Positions 44,512 to 52,241 of a stretch of DNA of 64,000 bases are shown in pieces (position 1 is the stretch's first letter; each line of letters starts with the position of its first letter). The translations under genes and the position numbers were made by a program. The stretch comes from Prosthecobacter sp. (lineage in GTDB: Bacteria; Verrucomicrobiota; Verrucomicrobiia; Verrucomicrobiales; Verrucomicrobiaceae). The stretch is taken from the NCBI RefSeq assembly GCF_034366625.1, contig NZ_JAXMIH010000005.1, positions 62,001 to 126,000 of the forward strand. The letters run 5' to 3'. The notes below the pieces were generated by a model. It was not told where the DNA came from and searched no databases. It saw only the letters and a list, made by a program, of their open reading frames with translations.

Positions 44512-45522
44512 ATGAAATTCGAACCAACGATGTACACCGAAAGGTGCCCGGTCTGCCAGCTTCCATCAGTGAATGCATTCAAGGGCGCTCACTTTGAGGT
44601 TGATTGCGTATCCTGTGGCCCCTTCACTATAACAAAAGAAGCTCAGATAGTCCTTGGTCAGGGCAAGCTTTCTCCTGAGCAAAAAGCGAACGCCTCTTGG
44701 TTTCTCAGGCTGAATCCTGAACACTCTCTGGATACGCAGAACTTGGCCATGCTCAACCGGGCACGCGGCCTTGATGTAAATGAAAAGGGCACGGCGCTTC
44801 TTTTGGCTTTGTCGAAAAGATACCCTCGAGCCGGTGATCTTATCCTGTATAACTCATTGGTCGTTCTGCCAAAGTTGTTTAAATTTCGGGACGCTCAAGA
44901 AGGCGGCTATCCACAAAACCTGCTGACGAAAGACTCATTGTCTCCATTTGAGTTCTTGGCGATTTGCGCATGTCGAGACGCTCTTGAATTGAATTGGGTT
45001 CTTCAAAACTGGTTGCTGAAATGCGGCTACCTTGAACCCGGTCCTGCGGATGCCTTTCTTCAGATAAGTTTAGAAGGGTGGCGGTTGATAGCAGAGATGC
45101 AAAAAGTCGGGGTGGAGAGTCGTTCGGCCTTCATTGCAATGCCGTTTGCGCCACGTTTTACGCCACTATTTGAACTGGCATTGTATCCTGGAATCGAACG
45201 AGCTGGTTACACCCCTGTGAGGATTGACAGGGCGGAACACAATAACCGGATTGATGATGAGATAATCGCAGCCATTCGAAGGAGTAGGTTTGTTGTCGCA
45301 GACCTCTCGTTGCATCGAGGGGGCATTTACTTTGAGGCAGGCTATGCCCTTGGCTTGGGCTTGCCAGTTGTTTGGACTGTTGAGCAGAGTGCTCTGGACA
45401 ATAACGAGGTTCATTTCGACAACCGTCAATACAACTTCTTGGTCTGGAAGGAAGGTGGGTATGATGATCTGGCCAAGCGCCTTTCCAATCGAATTGAGGC
45501 AACGATCGGCAGACCGCGGTGA
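44512..45522 (+). CDS. Zinc-ribbon protein with C-terminal nucleoside 2-deoxyribosyltransferase/TIR-like domain
   Basis: A 336-residue protein of uncertain function. Residues 12-35 form a zinc ribbon (CPVC at 12-15, CVSC at 32-35). The middle (about 50-200) is helical and unrecognised. Residues 206-333 have the fold pattern of nucleoside deoxyribosyltransferase/TIR-like domains: SAFIAMPF, an IDDEIIAAIRRSRFVVADLS helix-strand, then GIYFEAGYALGLGLPVVWT with a conserved Glu275 in the position of the family's active-site acid. Such domains occur in nucleotide- or NAD-processing antiphage effectors (inference). It follows pyc by only 16 nt yet has distinctly lower GC and different codon use, suggesting acquisition; the RAYT palindrome array follows. 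Confidence 0.72.
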   Translation: MKFEPTMYTERCPVCQLPSVNAFKGAHFEVDCVSCGPFTITKEAQIVLGQGKLSPEQKANASWFLRLNPEHSLDTQNLAMLNRARGLDVNEKGTALLLALSKRYPRAGDLILYNSLVVLPKLFKFRDAQEGGYPQNLLTKDSLSPFEFLAICACRDALELNWVLQNWLLKCGYLEPGPADAFLQISLEGWRLIAEMQKVGVESRSAFIAMPFAPRFTPLFELALYPGIERAGYTPVRIDRAEHNNRIDDEIIAAIRRSRFVVADLSLHRGGIYFEAGYALGLGLPVVWTVEQSALDNNEVHFDNRQYNFLVWKEGGYDDLAKRLSNRIEATIGRPR

Positions 45523-45531
45523 CTATGTTTC

Positions 45532-45807
45532 AAGCCCAACGGGCTTTCGTCATGCAGCCCAGGAGTGCCGATCGCGCGAAGCGGGAGAGTGCTCTCCTGG
45601 GAACCGCACCACCCACGATCCGCGCCGGATCACGAACCTCAACGAGGTTCCGTCACCCGAACGTCCCTGCGGCACCGCGTCGCCCGTGACGGGACCGCGT
45701 TGCGGTCCGGGAACGTGATGGGGGGACGGTGGGGTGCGCGAATCCCAAGGGAGCGCTCGCCAAGGCTCGGCACCCTTGGGCTGCATGGCGGAACCGCGTT
45801 TCGGTTC
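45532..45807. repeat. Array of GACG-headed, GTT-loop palindromes left of the RAYT gene
   Basis: The 395 nt between the zinc-ribbon gene and the transposase hold no gene but several hairpins. Short units have head GACG, 7-bp stem and loop GTT: minus strand 45551-45532 (arm AAAGCCC, imperfect outer pair) and 45654-45634 (arm GAACCTC), plus strand 45688-45708 (arm GGACCGC) and 45787-45807 (head GGCG, arm GAACCGC, one mismatch). Two of the short units are joined through CTGCAT to a longer stem-loop: 45744-45780 (arms CCCAAGGG/CCCTTGGG) and its diverged minus-strand version 45601-45558 (CCCAGGAG/CTCCTGGG). A further hairpin GATCCG with loop CGC sits at 45617-45631. Confidence 0.8.
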
Positions 45808-45917
45808 AATGCGACGGGGAATCGTGGTCCAAGGCGTCATTCAATCGGCTCATTTTGACCATTCTTGACCAACTTGACCGTTGACGCCGTTCTGCGCTTT
45901 CCCCTACGCTCCGCGCC

Positions 45918-46382
45918 ATGCCTCAATCGCTCGCCAACGTCCTGATCCATGCGGTGTGGTCCACGAAGGAACGATTTTCATTCCTCACGGACAAACCGCT
46001 GCGCGAGGAACTCCATCGCTACCTCGGCGGCATCTCGGCGCGGCTGGATTGTCCGACGCTGATCGTCGGCGGCGTGGAGGATCACGTTCACATCCTGATG
46101 CGACTGGCCCGCACAATCACGCTGGCGGATTGGGTGAAGGAGATGAAACGCGCCTCCACCGTCTGGCTCATTGAGCAGTCGCAGCGCGATCCGATGCTCG
46201 CCAAATTCCACTGGCAGTCCGGTTACGGCGTCTTTTCCGTCAGCGAATCAAAGACGGCCGAGGTGCGTGCTTACATCGCGAAGCAGGAGGAGCATCATGC
46301 CAAGATCACCTTCCAAGACGAATACCGCCGCTTCCTCAAGGCGCATGGCATCGAGTGGGATGAGAAGCATGTGTGGGATTGA
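45918..46382 (+). CDS. REP-associated tyrosine transposase (RAYT, Y1_Tnp/IS200-like)
   Basis: A 154-residue single-strand DNA transposase of the HUH superfamily. The HUH pair is His56 and His58 in EDHVHILMRL, and the nucleophilic Tyr119 lies in AYIAKQEEHH (118-127), the classical Y1 helix. Length and the HRYLGGISARL block match RAYT proteins, which nick and move REP palindromes, rather than longer IS605 transposases. No second gene (TnpB) is present. It is bracketed on both sides by a family of GACG-head/GTT-loop palindromes, giving a RAYT-plus-REP unit. The ATG at 45918 follows a C-rich leader. Confidence 0.93.
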   Translation: MPQSLANVLIHAVWSTKERFSFLTDKPLREELHRYLGGISARLDCPTLIVGGVEDHVHILMRLARTITLADWVKEMKRASTVWLIEQSQRDPMLAKFHWQSGYGVFSVSESKTAEVRAYIAKQEEHHAKITFQDEYRRFLKAHGIEWDEKHVWD

Positions 46383-46403
46383 GAATCAGGGACGGTGAGA
46401 GGT

Positions 46404-46517
46404 GACGGAACCTCGTTGAGGTTCGAATATCGTATGTGTGCGTTGGCCGTGGACCCAAGGGAGCGCTCGCTATCGCTCGGCACCCTTGGGCTGTAAGACG
46501 GAAGCCCGTTGGGCTTC
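46404..46517. repeat. GACG-headed palindromes right of the RAYT gene
   Basis: Two short units in plus orientation: 46404-46424 (head GACG, arm GAACCTC, loop GTT), an exact inverted copy of the unit at 45634-45654, and 46497-46517 (arm GAAGCCC, loop GTT). The second is attached through CTGTAA to a long stem-loop at 46454-46490 with arms CCCAAGGG/CCCTTGGG, almost identical to 45744-45780. The whole fills the gap between the transposase and the convergent Gre-like gene and could terminate either. Confidence 0.8.
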
Positions 46518-46540
46518 GTGGCCGTGCGAGGATGGTTTGA

Positions 46541-47011
46541 TCAAATGACTGCAACCACCTTCGCCAGCGTACCGGGCCGCAGAGCAATCGCATCGCCCTC
46601 ACGACGCCCAATGAGCCTCTGTCCCAAGGACGACGCGGGCGTGATGACAACGACTTCATTCCCCTCATGCACCATTTCCGTGCCACCGGCAAGCGGGCCG
46701 AGGAAGTAATGACTGCGGCCCTCGGGAGCCGCCAAACTCACCAGCGCACCCAGCGTGATCGCCGCGCCTGACTCCAACGCTTTCCCTGACAAGGCTCCAA
46801 ACGCCCGCACCGCCTCCTGCAACTCCGCCACACGCTGCGCCTGCCCGCGCGCGACATACGAGGCCTCCAGCGTGCGCGTGTCATACTTGTTCTCCGCCTT
46901 GCTGTCCGGGTCCGTGGCCGCCGCAAACGCACCCTGTGCCGCCCGTGTCAGCGACGCGAGTTCGGCATTCAGCACGGTGAGGAGGTGATCAAGGACGGCT
47001 GGTTTGTTCAT
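46541..47011 (-). CDS. GreA/GreB-family transcription elongation factor-like protein
   Basis: A 156-residue protein with an N-terminal helical part (residues about 1-75, including a helix with Gln/Arg/Glu pattern QAQRVAELQEAVRAF) and a C-terminal Gre domain of the FKBP-like fold: ITLGALVSLAAPEGRSHYFLGPLAGG, VVVITPASSLGQRLIGRREGDAIAL. True Gre factors carry two acidic residues at the coiled-coil tip to stimulate RNA cleavage; here the tip region reads DPDSKAENKYDTRT, which is compatible but not conclusive. It may be a Gre-like regulator of RNA polymerase rather than canonical GreA. Confidence 0.75.
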   Translation of the reverse strand: MNKPAVLDHLLTVLNAELASLTRAAQGAFAAATDPDSKAENKYDTRTLEASYVARGQAQRVAELQEAVRAFGALSGKALESGAAITLGALVSLAAPEGRSHYFLGPLAGGTEMVHEGNEVVVITPASSLGQRLIGRREGDAIALRPGTLAKVVAVI

Positions 47012-47282
47012 GGGGAGGTGGGGTCCTGCCCGGTGCTCCGCTGCGGGATCGAGATCAAGGGAAAAAGGGGAGCGCGGGCATTCGCTTCGCGGCGGTGCAG
47101 CCTGTCCACTTCATCGACCCTGCCGCCGCAACAAAGGCTCCAGGCAGCACAAGATCAGGAGAGCAGGCGGACAGACGCTTGTTGTAGAATTTCCCATCTA
47201 TTCCGCACACAACGCCTGCGAGGAGATGGCCCCTTCGAAACATTGAGGCGCTTCCAACCCAGTGAATTAGCAGCAACAGCCC

Positions 47283-47720
47283 ATGAGCATCCTTGATGAG
47301 ATGGTGAAGTACGCCCATGACACCGGAGGAACGCTTTCGGAAAAGAAGGAGATTCACACGCTGGAAATCCTTGTAGCCGAACGAAAGGCCTTCCTCTCGA
47401 AGAAAAAACTGACTTACATCGCCAAGTTCCGCGTGGACGATTCGAGCAAGGAATTGCGGTTCACAGAAATGCTCAAGGAAAGCGGCTTCGGCCTTTCCAG
47501 CGGCGATTCGGGCATGTCGCCCGGGTTCGGATTCAAAACGGAATCCTACAGCACGGGATTCGGGGAACCGAGGGAAGGCTCGATCAAGGAGCAGTCCAGT
47601 CTGTTCGGCAAGCAGTACAGCTACACGTTTGATTTTGGCAGGACACGAGGAGCGTTTGAAGCCATTGCCGGTGCCAACGGCTATGCATTCAAATACCAGG
47701 TCACGTCCATGGGATTGTAG
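47283..47720 (+). CDS. Hypothetical protein
   Basis: A 145-residue protein not recognised. It is soluble, with a charged amphipathic N-terminal half (EKKEIHTLEILVAERKAFLSKKKLTYIAKFRV) and a Gly/Ser-rich middle (SGFGLSSGDSGMSPGFGFKTES) followed by an aromatic-rich end. No signal peptide or membrane segment. The 271 nt upstream, back to the Gre-like gene's start, contain no other gene or clear hairpin that I can see and must hold the divergent promoters. GC is lower than in core genes. Confidence 0.6.
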   Translation: MSILDEMVKYAHDTGGTLSEKKEIHTLEILVAERKAFLSKKKLTYIAKFRVDDSSKELRFTEMLKESGFGLSSGDSGMSPGFGFKTESYSTGFGEPREGSIKEQSSLFGKQYSYTFDFGRTRGAFEAIAGANGYAFKYQVTSMGL

Positions 47721-47816
47721 CGGTGCCGTCGTGCTAAACCTGCACGGCAAGGAGCCATGCCGTATCTTTCAAAGCCGGGTATTGAACCCCGATGCCGGTT
47801 CCGGTAAACTCCCAGC

Positions 47817-48443
47817 ATGAAAACGCACTGGCAGCCTGCTTCGCGAGCGTTCACCCTGATCGAACTCCTCGTTGTGATCACCATCATCGCGATCCTGGTC
47901 AGCCTGGCGGGAGCGCAGATCATCAAAGTTCTCGACGACGCCAACCGTGTGAAGGTGCTGGCCGTGGTGACGGAGTTGAAGAGCGGGATCGACGCCTACC
48001 AGCTCGACTACACCCGCTTCCCTATCGACTCGAACACGGGAGCCGGAAATGGCGAGGATGCAGCCGAACTGCTTACCGACGGCAGCAATTCCCTCGTGGA
48101 CGCCCTCATGGGCATTCCTCCCGCCGCAAATGCGAGCGGAGGCCGCGACCTCAATCCCAAGCGCACGCCGTTCTCTCAATTTTCCACGGCCAAAAACGAT
48201 CGTCACGGCCTCGTCGGCGCCACACGGCCCTCGAAGCTTCACGACATGTGGGGCCAGCCTTACCGCATCCTGCTCGACACGAATGGCGACAACCAGGTGA
48301 AGAACCCCGATGCCACCAACGCCGACCCGAAGATCTCGCAGAATCAGGCCGCGTTCCTCGTGGTGAAGTCCGCCGTTTACAGCAGCGGTAAAGACAAAAT
48401 ACCGCAAACGTCAGATGACATCACCTCGTGGCGGGCGAAATGA
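47817..48443 (+). CDS. Type II secretion/type IV pilin-like prepilin
   Basis: A 208-residue prepilin with the N-terminal methylation motif RAFTLIELLVVITIIAIL (cleavage expected just before the Phe, Glu at +5), preceded by a short basic leader. The globular part matches GspG-like pseudopilins in size and in ending with DMWGQPYRILLDTNGD and a Ca-site-like acidic segment. Prepilins of this type are numerous and often unclustered in Verrucomicrobia; no secretion ATPase or peptidase is adjacent. It converges with the SGNH hydrolase gene 21 nt downstream. Confidence 0.9.
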   Translation: MKTHWQPASRAFTLIELLVVITIIAILVSLAGAQIIKVLDDANRVKVLAVVTELKSGIDAYQLDYTRFPIDSNTGAGNGEDAAELLTDGSNSLVDALMGIPPAANASGGRDLNPKRTPFSQFSTAKNDRHGLVGATRPSKLHDMWGQPYRILLDTNGDNQVKNPDATNADPKISQNQAAFLVVKSAVYSSGKDKIPQTSDDITSWRAK

Positions 48444-48464
48444 TCCGGAGCGCCTTGATGTTTG

Positions 48465-49322
48465 CTACTTGCCTGCGGATTTGAACACCTCGGGGTGATC
48501 CAGCAGCACCTTCTTCAACCGCTCCACCTGGGCAAAAGGGCATTCGCCGATCCAGGCTGATTTTTCGATGACTTCCCGTCCGCCGATGGTGCCGGCGATG
48601 ATGAGTCCTGTCAGCATCGACCCCATCATGTCTGGATGCGTGCCGTCCTCTTCGTACAACGACATGGCGGGATAAACGTCCTGCACCAGCCGCCAAAAAT
48701 CCCCCACCGGGCTGACGACAAGGTTCGCCCCCGGATTTTTAGCCAGCGCCACCTGCACCGCGTTCACATTTGCACGACGGATGCGTGCGTGGGCATCATC
48801 TGCGTTGGTGCCGGTGGAAAGCGCGTCGGCAGCTTTCTTTTTCCACAGACGCTCATGCCGCGCCCACACCTGGAAATCGACGATGAGCATCCGCGGATTC
48901 ACTTCACGGGCGAGCGCCACCAGCTTTGACAGGCCGCCGTTCATGTACTGCTGCGCTTCCCCATTCACCGCCGCCAGGGATGACAGCACACTCTGCTCCT
49001 GCACGACGACAACATCCCAGGGCTTGCCGTCGTCCGCGCCCTGCTTCAGCAGAGCGAGCGCCTTGGAGTCCGTCGCATGCTGTTCGAGCTTGAAGCCACC
49101 CTGCAAATAGCTGCCAATGTGCGGTGCCAGCACCTTGGACGAAAGCAGCAGCTCGCCCACGATGGCCGGCAGGCCGTTGTGCGCGGTGTAGCTGTTGCCC
49201 AGAAACAGGATGCGCACATGCGGCGCGTCTTCGGCCTTGGCAGAGACATGGCAGCCGCAGGCGGCGAGTCCGGCCAGCAGCAGTTTGCGTCGGTACCAGA
49301 GGATCGGCGAAACGGAGTTCAT
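48465..49322 (-). CDS. SGNH/GDSL-type hydrolase, exported
   Basis: A 285-residue exported hydrolase. N-terminal signal region MNSVSPILWYRRKLLLAGLAACGC could be a Sec or lipoprotein signal. The SGNH fold follows: the GNSYT block (presumed catalytic Ser), VVVVQEQSVLSS, and the C-terminal DGTHPDMMGSMLTG with the Asp and His of the triad. Likely a secreted esterase acting on carbohydrate esters. The ATG at 49322 was chosen over a TTG at 49331. Confidence 0.82.
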   Translation of the reverse strand: MNSVSPILWYRRKLLLAGLAACGCHVSAKAEDAPHVRILFLGNSYTAHNGLPAIVGELLLSSKVLAPHIGSYLQGGFKLEQHATDSKALALLKQGADDGKPWDVVVVQEQSVLSSLAAVNGEAQQYMNGGLSKLVALAREVNPRMLIVDFQVWARHERLWKKKAADALSTGTNADDAHARIRRANVNAVQVALAKNPGANLVVSPVGDFWRLVQDVYPAMSLYEEDGTHPDMMGSMLTGLIIAGTIGGREVIEKSAWIGECPFAQVERLKKVLLDHPEVFKSAGK

Positions 49323-49352
49323 CGGTTTCAAATGTTCACAGTTCCTTTCAAC

Positions 49353-49886
49353 TCACGGTTTGCACAGCTTGTCCGCCAGCGCTTCTGCCTTCTCGTTGCC
49401 TTCCTTGGCGGACAGATGACCGACGACGCGTGACTTCTCCTTGTCGAGCTTGATGATGATCAGCGTCTCCAGGCGGGTCTGCTTCTCGTCGTCTTTGCTC
49501 GACATCATGCGATAGATGATCGCGTAAGGCATGAATGCACCGCCCTGGCGGAAGCCACGCCACTGCACGACGTTATTGGCCTTCGCCGGAAACTGACCAG
49601 GGCAGGCGGTGAGCGTGTCATTCATGAGATCGGTCTTGCTGCCCTTGAACTTCAAATTGATCCAGCTCCGCAGATCACCGCCCTCGTGAATGACCTGATA
49701 GCCACCGAGACCGGGACAGAGGTGCTCGAAGCTGTCGATCTCGGGATTTTTCTCCAAGGCGGTGTCGTGGATGATCTTCACCTTTTTCGGGTCGGTGGTG
49801 GTGAACTCGGATTCAGGCTTCAGATCGGCGGCGGCGATGATGACCGGGCCAAGGGCGAGCAGGATGAGGAGAGTGAGATGTTTCAT
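49353..49886 (-). CDS. Hypothetical secreted protein
   Basis: A 177-residue protein with a clear signal peptide (MKHLTLLILLALGPVIIAAA). The mature part has the paired Cys-containing segments SFEHLCPGLGGYQVIHEGGDLRSWINLKF and LTACPGQFPAKANNVVQWRGFRQGG, suggesting a disulfide-stabilised periplasmic domain, and ends KLCKP. No family is recognised. It lies 13 nt downstream of the sugar-binding lipoprotein gene and 30 nt upstream of the SGNH hydrolase, all on the minus strand. Confidence 0.65.
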   Translation of the reverse strand: MKHLTLLILLALGPVIIAAADLKPESEFTTTDPKKVKIIHDTALEKNPEIDSFEHLCPGLGGYQVIHEGGDLRSWINLKFKGSKTDLMNDTLTACPGQFPAKANNVVQWRGFRQGGAFMPYAIIYRMMSSKDDEKQTRLETLIIIKLDKEKSRVVGHLSAKEGNEKAEALADKLCKP

Positions 49887-49899
49887 AAGATTTGCGGGA

Positions 49900-50853
49900 T
49901 TATTTCAGCGAAGCATCCGCCGCGCCATCGGCTTTGCGATACAAACTCGTCGGAATGAGCATCTGCGGCGGCAGTTCCTCGCCTTTCGAGTGACGCAGGA
50001 ACGCGCGCACGACCTCCACGCCCATCTTGTCGGGGAATTGGATCGGATCGGCGTAAATCTTGCCATCCTTGATCGCCTGCTTGCCCTCCGGCTGGCCGTC
50101 GAAGCCGATGATCACCACCTTGTCGGCCCTGCCCGCCTTCTCCAGCGCACCACGCGCACCGAGCGCGGAAGGATCATTGATGGCGAAGATGCCCACCATG
50201 TCAGGATGCGCCTGCAGCATGTCCTCGGCGGCCTTGTAGCCCTTGTCCTTCGCGCCGCCGCCGTCGAGTTCGCTCACGATCTCGATCTTCTGCGCCGCTG
50301 TGGCGTTGTGCGCATCGAGCACTTCTTTGAAGCCCTTCACGCGCAGGATGCACGACTCGACCTGCTTCAAATCCAGCACACCGATCTTCCCGCCCTGTCC
50401 TTTGAGCGCCTCGATCATCGCCTTGCCTGCTTCCTTGCCGCCGCCGAAGTTGTCCGTGGCCACCTGCGTCACGATCTTCACGCCGGGTTCGTTGCACGGC
50501 ACGTCCACCGTGAACACCGGAATGCCAGCCGCGTTCGCTTCCTGGATCACCGGTACGATGGCTTTGGAATCCGCCGGACTCAGCACGATGGCCACGGCCT
50601 TCTTCACGATGAAATCCTTCACCTGGTTGCTCTGCCGTGCCACATCGCTGTCCGCGCTCACCACCAGCGTGTCATAGCCATGCTTCGCTGCTTCGGAGGT
50701 GATGTTGTCGCCGATGACTTTGAAAAACGGATTCTGCAACGTCAGCAGTGACACACCGATGGTGCCTTTCGTGGCGGTGGCCGGTGTGTCCGACGTTTTG
50801 CCGCAGGCGGCGATCAGGGCTGCGCAGATGACAAGGAAGAGGCGGAATTTCAT
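49900..50853 (-). CDS. Sugar ABC transporter substrate-binding lipoprotein (RbsB-like)
   Basis: Periplasmic-binding protein type 1 of 317 residues with a lipoprotein signal (lipobox LIAAC, Cys about residue 17). The LacI/RbsB-type fold is evident from GTIGVSLLTLQNPFFKVIGDNI, VSADSDVARQSNQVKDFI, ADSKAIVPVIQEANAAGIPVFTVD, GIFAINDPSALGARGAL and VVIIGFDGQPEGKQAIKDGKI. It probably binds ribose or another pentose or hexose. No permease or ATPase gene is adjacent, so it either partners with a distant transporter or serves in sensing. Confidence 0.9.
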   Translation of the reverse strand: MKFRLFLVICAALIAACGKTSDTPATATKGTIGVSLLTLQNPFFKVIGDNITSEAAKHGYDTLVVSADSDVARQSNQVKDFIVKKAVAIVLSPADSKAIVPVIQEANAAGIPVFTVDVPCNEPGVKIVTQVATDNFGGGKEAGKAMIEALKGQGGKIGVLDLKQVESCILRVKGFKEVLDAHNATAAQKIEIVSELDGGGAKDKGYKAAEDMLQAHPDMVGIFAINDPSALGARGALEKAGRADKVVIIGFDGQPEGKQAIKDGKIYADPIQFPDKMGVEVVRAFLRHSKGEELPPQMLIPTSLYRKADGAADASLK

Positions 50854-50930
50854 CAGTCACATGCTAGCACGGCCCCGCCCCTTCGGCGCAAGCCTCGAAT
50901 GCAAAACCATAACTCTTAACTTCCTCCTCC

Positions 50931-51863
50931 TCACTCCTTCGCATAGCGCTCCCAGCGTGTGTTCAAGGCGGCTGCATCCGTTTTGCCATCCGCAATCACC
51001 ACGCGGTAGCGCAGCGTGATCGTCTCACCCGCCTTGATCTCCCACGCCGTCTCCTGAATCGGTACGTAGTTGAGGAATATTTTCCCGTTGTCCCACGTCC
51101 GCAGTTTCTGCGGCGCGTCGTGGTTCTTTGGATGACAAAAAACAGTCACCGTCGCCTCGCCCTTTGCCGTCGGCCCGTGCATCGCGATCCACTTCGCCCG
51201 CGTCGCGTGGCTGTCCTTCCGCGTTTTGCCCTCGGAGGTCTGGTAATCGCTGTTCGTCGCATCCCAATCGAGCGGCGCGCGATAGGCGATGCCACCGCCA
51301 TACCGATACGCCGCCAGCACCAGCGCATGCTCGCTCACGTTTTTCTGCTCGATGTCGTAGTCGATCTCATACGCGCCTTCGACGAGCCGCGTCATCACGC
51401 TGAGTTTTTCCCGCAGGACCACCAGCGGCTCGCCGCCCTTGCCATCGCGATACCGCAACTGCTCCTGCTCGACGACAAATCCCGCCACACCGTCCTGCTG
51501 CTTCGTCTCCAGCGTCTTCACGAACTGCACGCGGCCGGTCTTTGCCTTCAGATTCCAAAAGTCCACCGGCTTCCCCTCGTGCTCGCCATGCACCCACGCA
51601 TGCCACAGGCCGAGGTGATGGTAATGATCCGCCGGGTGAATTCCCGTCACCACACCGCCCGCAGGTGCATGGAGTGGATGAATGAACCCGCTGCGCGTGA
51701 AAATGGGATCAGCCTCCGGTGGCGGCGGCACCAGCGCCTTGTGATACGTCATCACCGGCTTGTCCCCGTTCATGACTTGAATCTCCTTCTCCGTCTCGCT
51801 GACGGACAAGGTCTGTGCGGCGGCCGAGGCGGCGAGGAGGAGAGATAAAACGACGGATTTCAT
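50931..51863 (-). CDS. Secreted PmoA-family (DUF6807) protein
   Basis: A 310-residue exported protein with a signal peptide (MKSVVLSLLLAASAAAQ). Family blocks: SGFIHPLHAPAGGVVTGIHPADHYHHLGLWHAWV with several His that may bind metal, WNLKAKTGRV, YRYGGGIAYRAP and TVTVFCHPKNHDAP. The family is named after 'methane oxygenase PmoA' by annotation history only; there is no relation to a methane monooxygenase activity here. It is abundant in Planctomycetes and Verrucomicrobia, probably in carbohydrate handling. Its start overlaps the upstream gene's stop (ATGA). Confidence 0.82.
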   Translation of the reverse strand: MKSVVLSLLLAASAAAQTLSVSETEKEIQVMNGDKPVMTYHKALVPPPPEADPIFTRSGFIHPLHAPAGGVVTGIHPADHYHHLGLWHAWVHGEHEGKPVDFWNLKAKTGRVQFVKTLETKQQDGVAGFVVEQEQLRYRDGKGGEPLVVLREKLSVMTRLVEGAYEIDYDIEQKNVSEHALVLAAYRYGGGIAYRAPLDWDATNSDYQTSEGKTRKDSHATRAKWIAMHGPTAKGEATVTVFCHPKNHDAPQKLRTWDNGKIFLNYVPIQETAWEIKAGETITLRYRVVIADGKTDAAALNTRWERYAKE

Positions 51864-52228
51864 GATCCATCCAAACGCTGCTGCATTGAGCGAATTGCAT
51901 CCCGCATTTCCTCAATCCCTTCCGTGCCTGCAACGAAGTGGCCGATCACTGAACGAAACTGCGCTGCGAGGTCTGGGTCGTTCGGAGCCACCTGAGCCAG
52001 GATGGGTTCAATCATCTGCCGCACCACTGCCACGAAGGTGTTGCCGTTGAAAAAGCAAAACGGTGCCAGGCAGTGACACTCATATGCGACCAGCAAGGCA
52101 CGCTCCAAACCGGATTCCTGCCCACGACACGATTCCCACAAGCTGCGTGCGGGCTCATAGCCATCGGAAGTGGGTTTGTGCAGCACGTTCTGATGCTGGC
52201 AAAGCGCGGCATTGAGCCGCACCACCAT
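51860..52228 (-). CDS. Hypothetical protein (with adjacent small ORF)
   Basis: A 122-residue soluble, helical protein, not recognised. It includes a Cys-rich hydrophobic core (AYECHCLAPFCFFNGNTFVAVVRQM) and an acidic C-terminus. The start is uncertain: the ATG at 52228 is 13 nt past the stop of the small upstream gene, whereas the open frame reaches 52303 and would overlap it. It overlaps the DUF6807 gene by 4 nt, implying co-translation. Confidence 0.5.
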   Translation of the reverse strand: MVVRLNAALCQHQNVLHKPTSDGYEPARSLWESCRGQESGLERALLVAYECHCLAPFCFFNGNTFVAVVRQMIEPILAQVAPNDPDLAAQFRSVIGHFVAGTEGIEEMRDAIRSMQQRLDGS

Positions 52229-52241
52229 CTCCCATGGAAAT

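Noticed and set aside
45532..46517. CRISPR array
   Set aside because: The repeated units differ in sequence and orientation, lack regular spacers and are hairpins flanking a transposase.
50931..51863. Methane monooxygenase subunit, as the family name PmoA would imply
   Set aside because: The protein is a soluble secreted protein of the DUF6807 family without the membrane helices of particulate methane monooxygenase.
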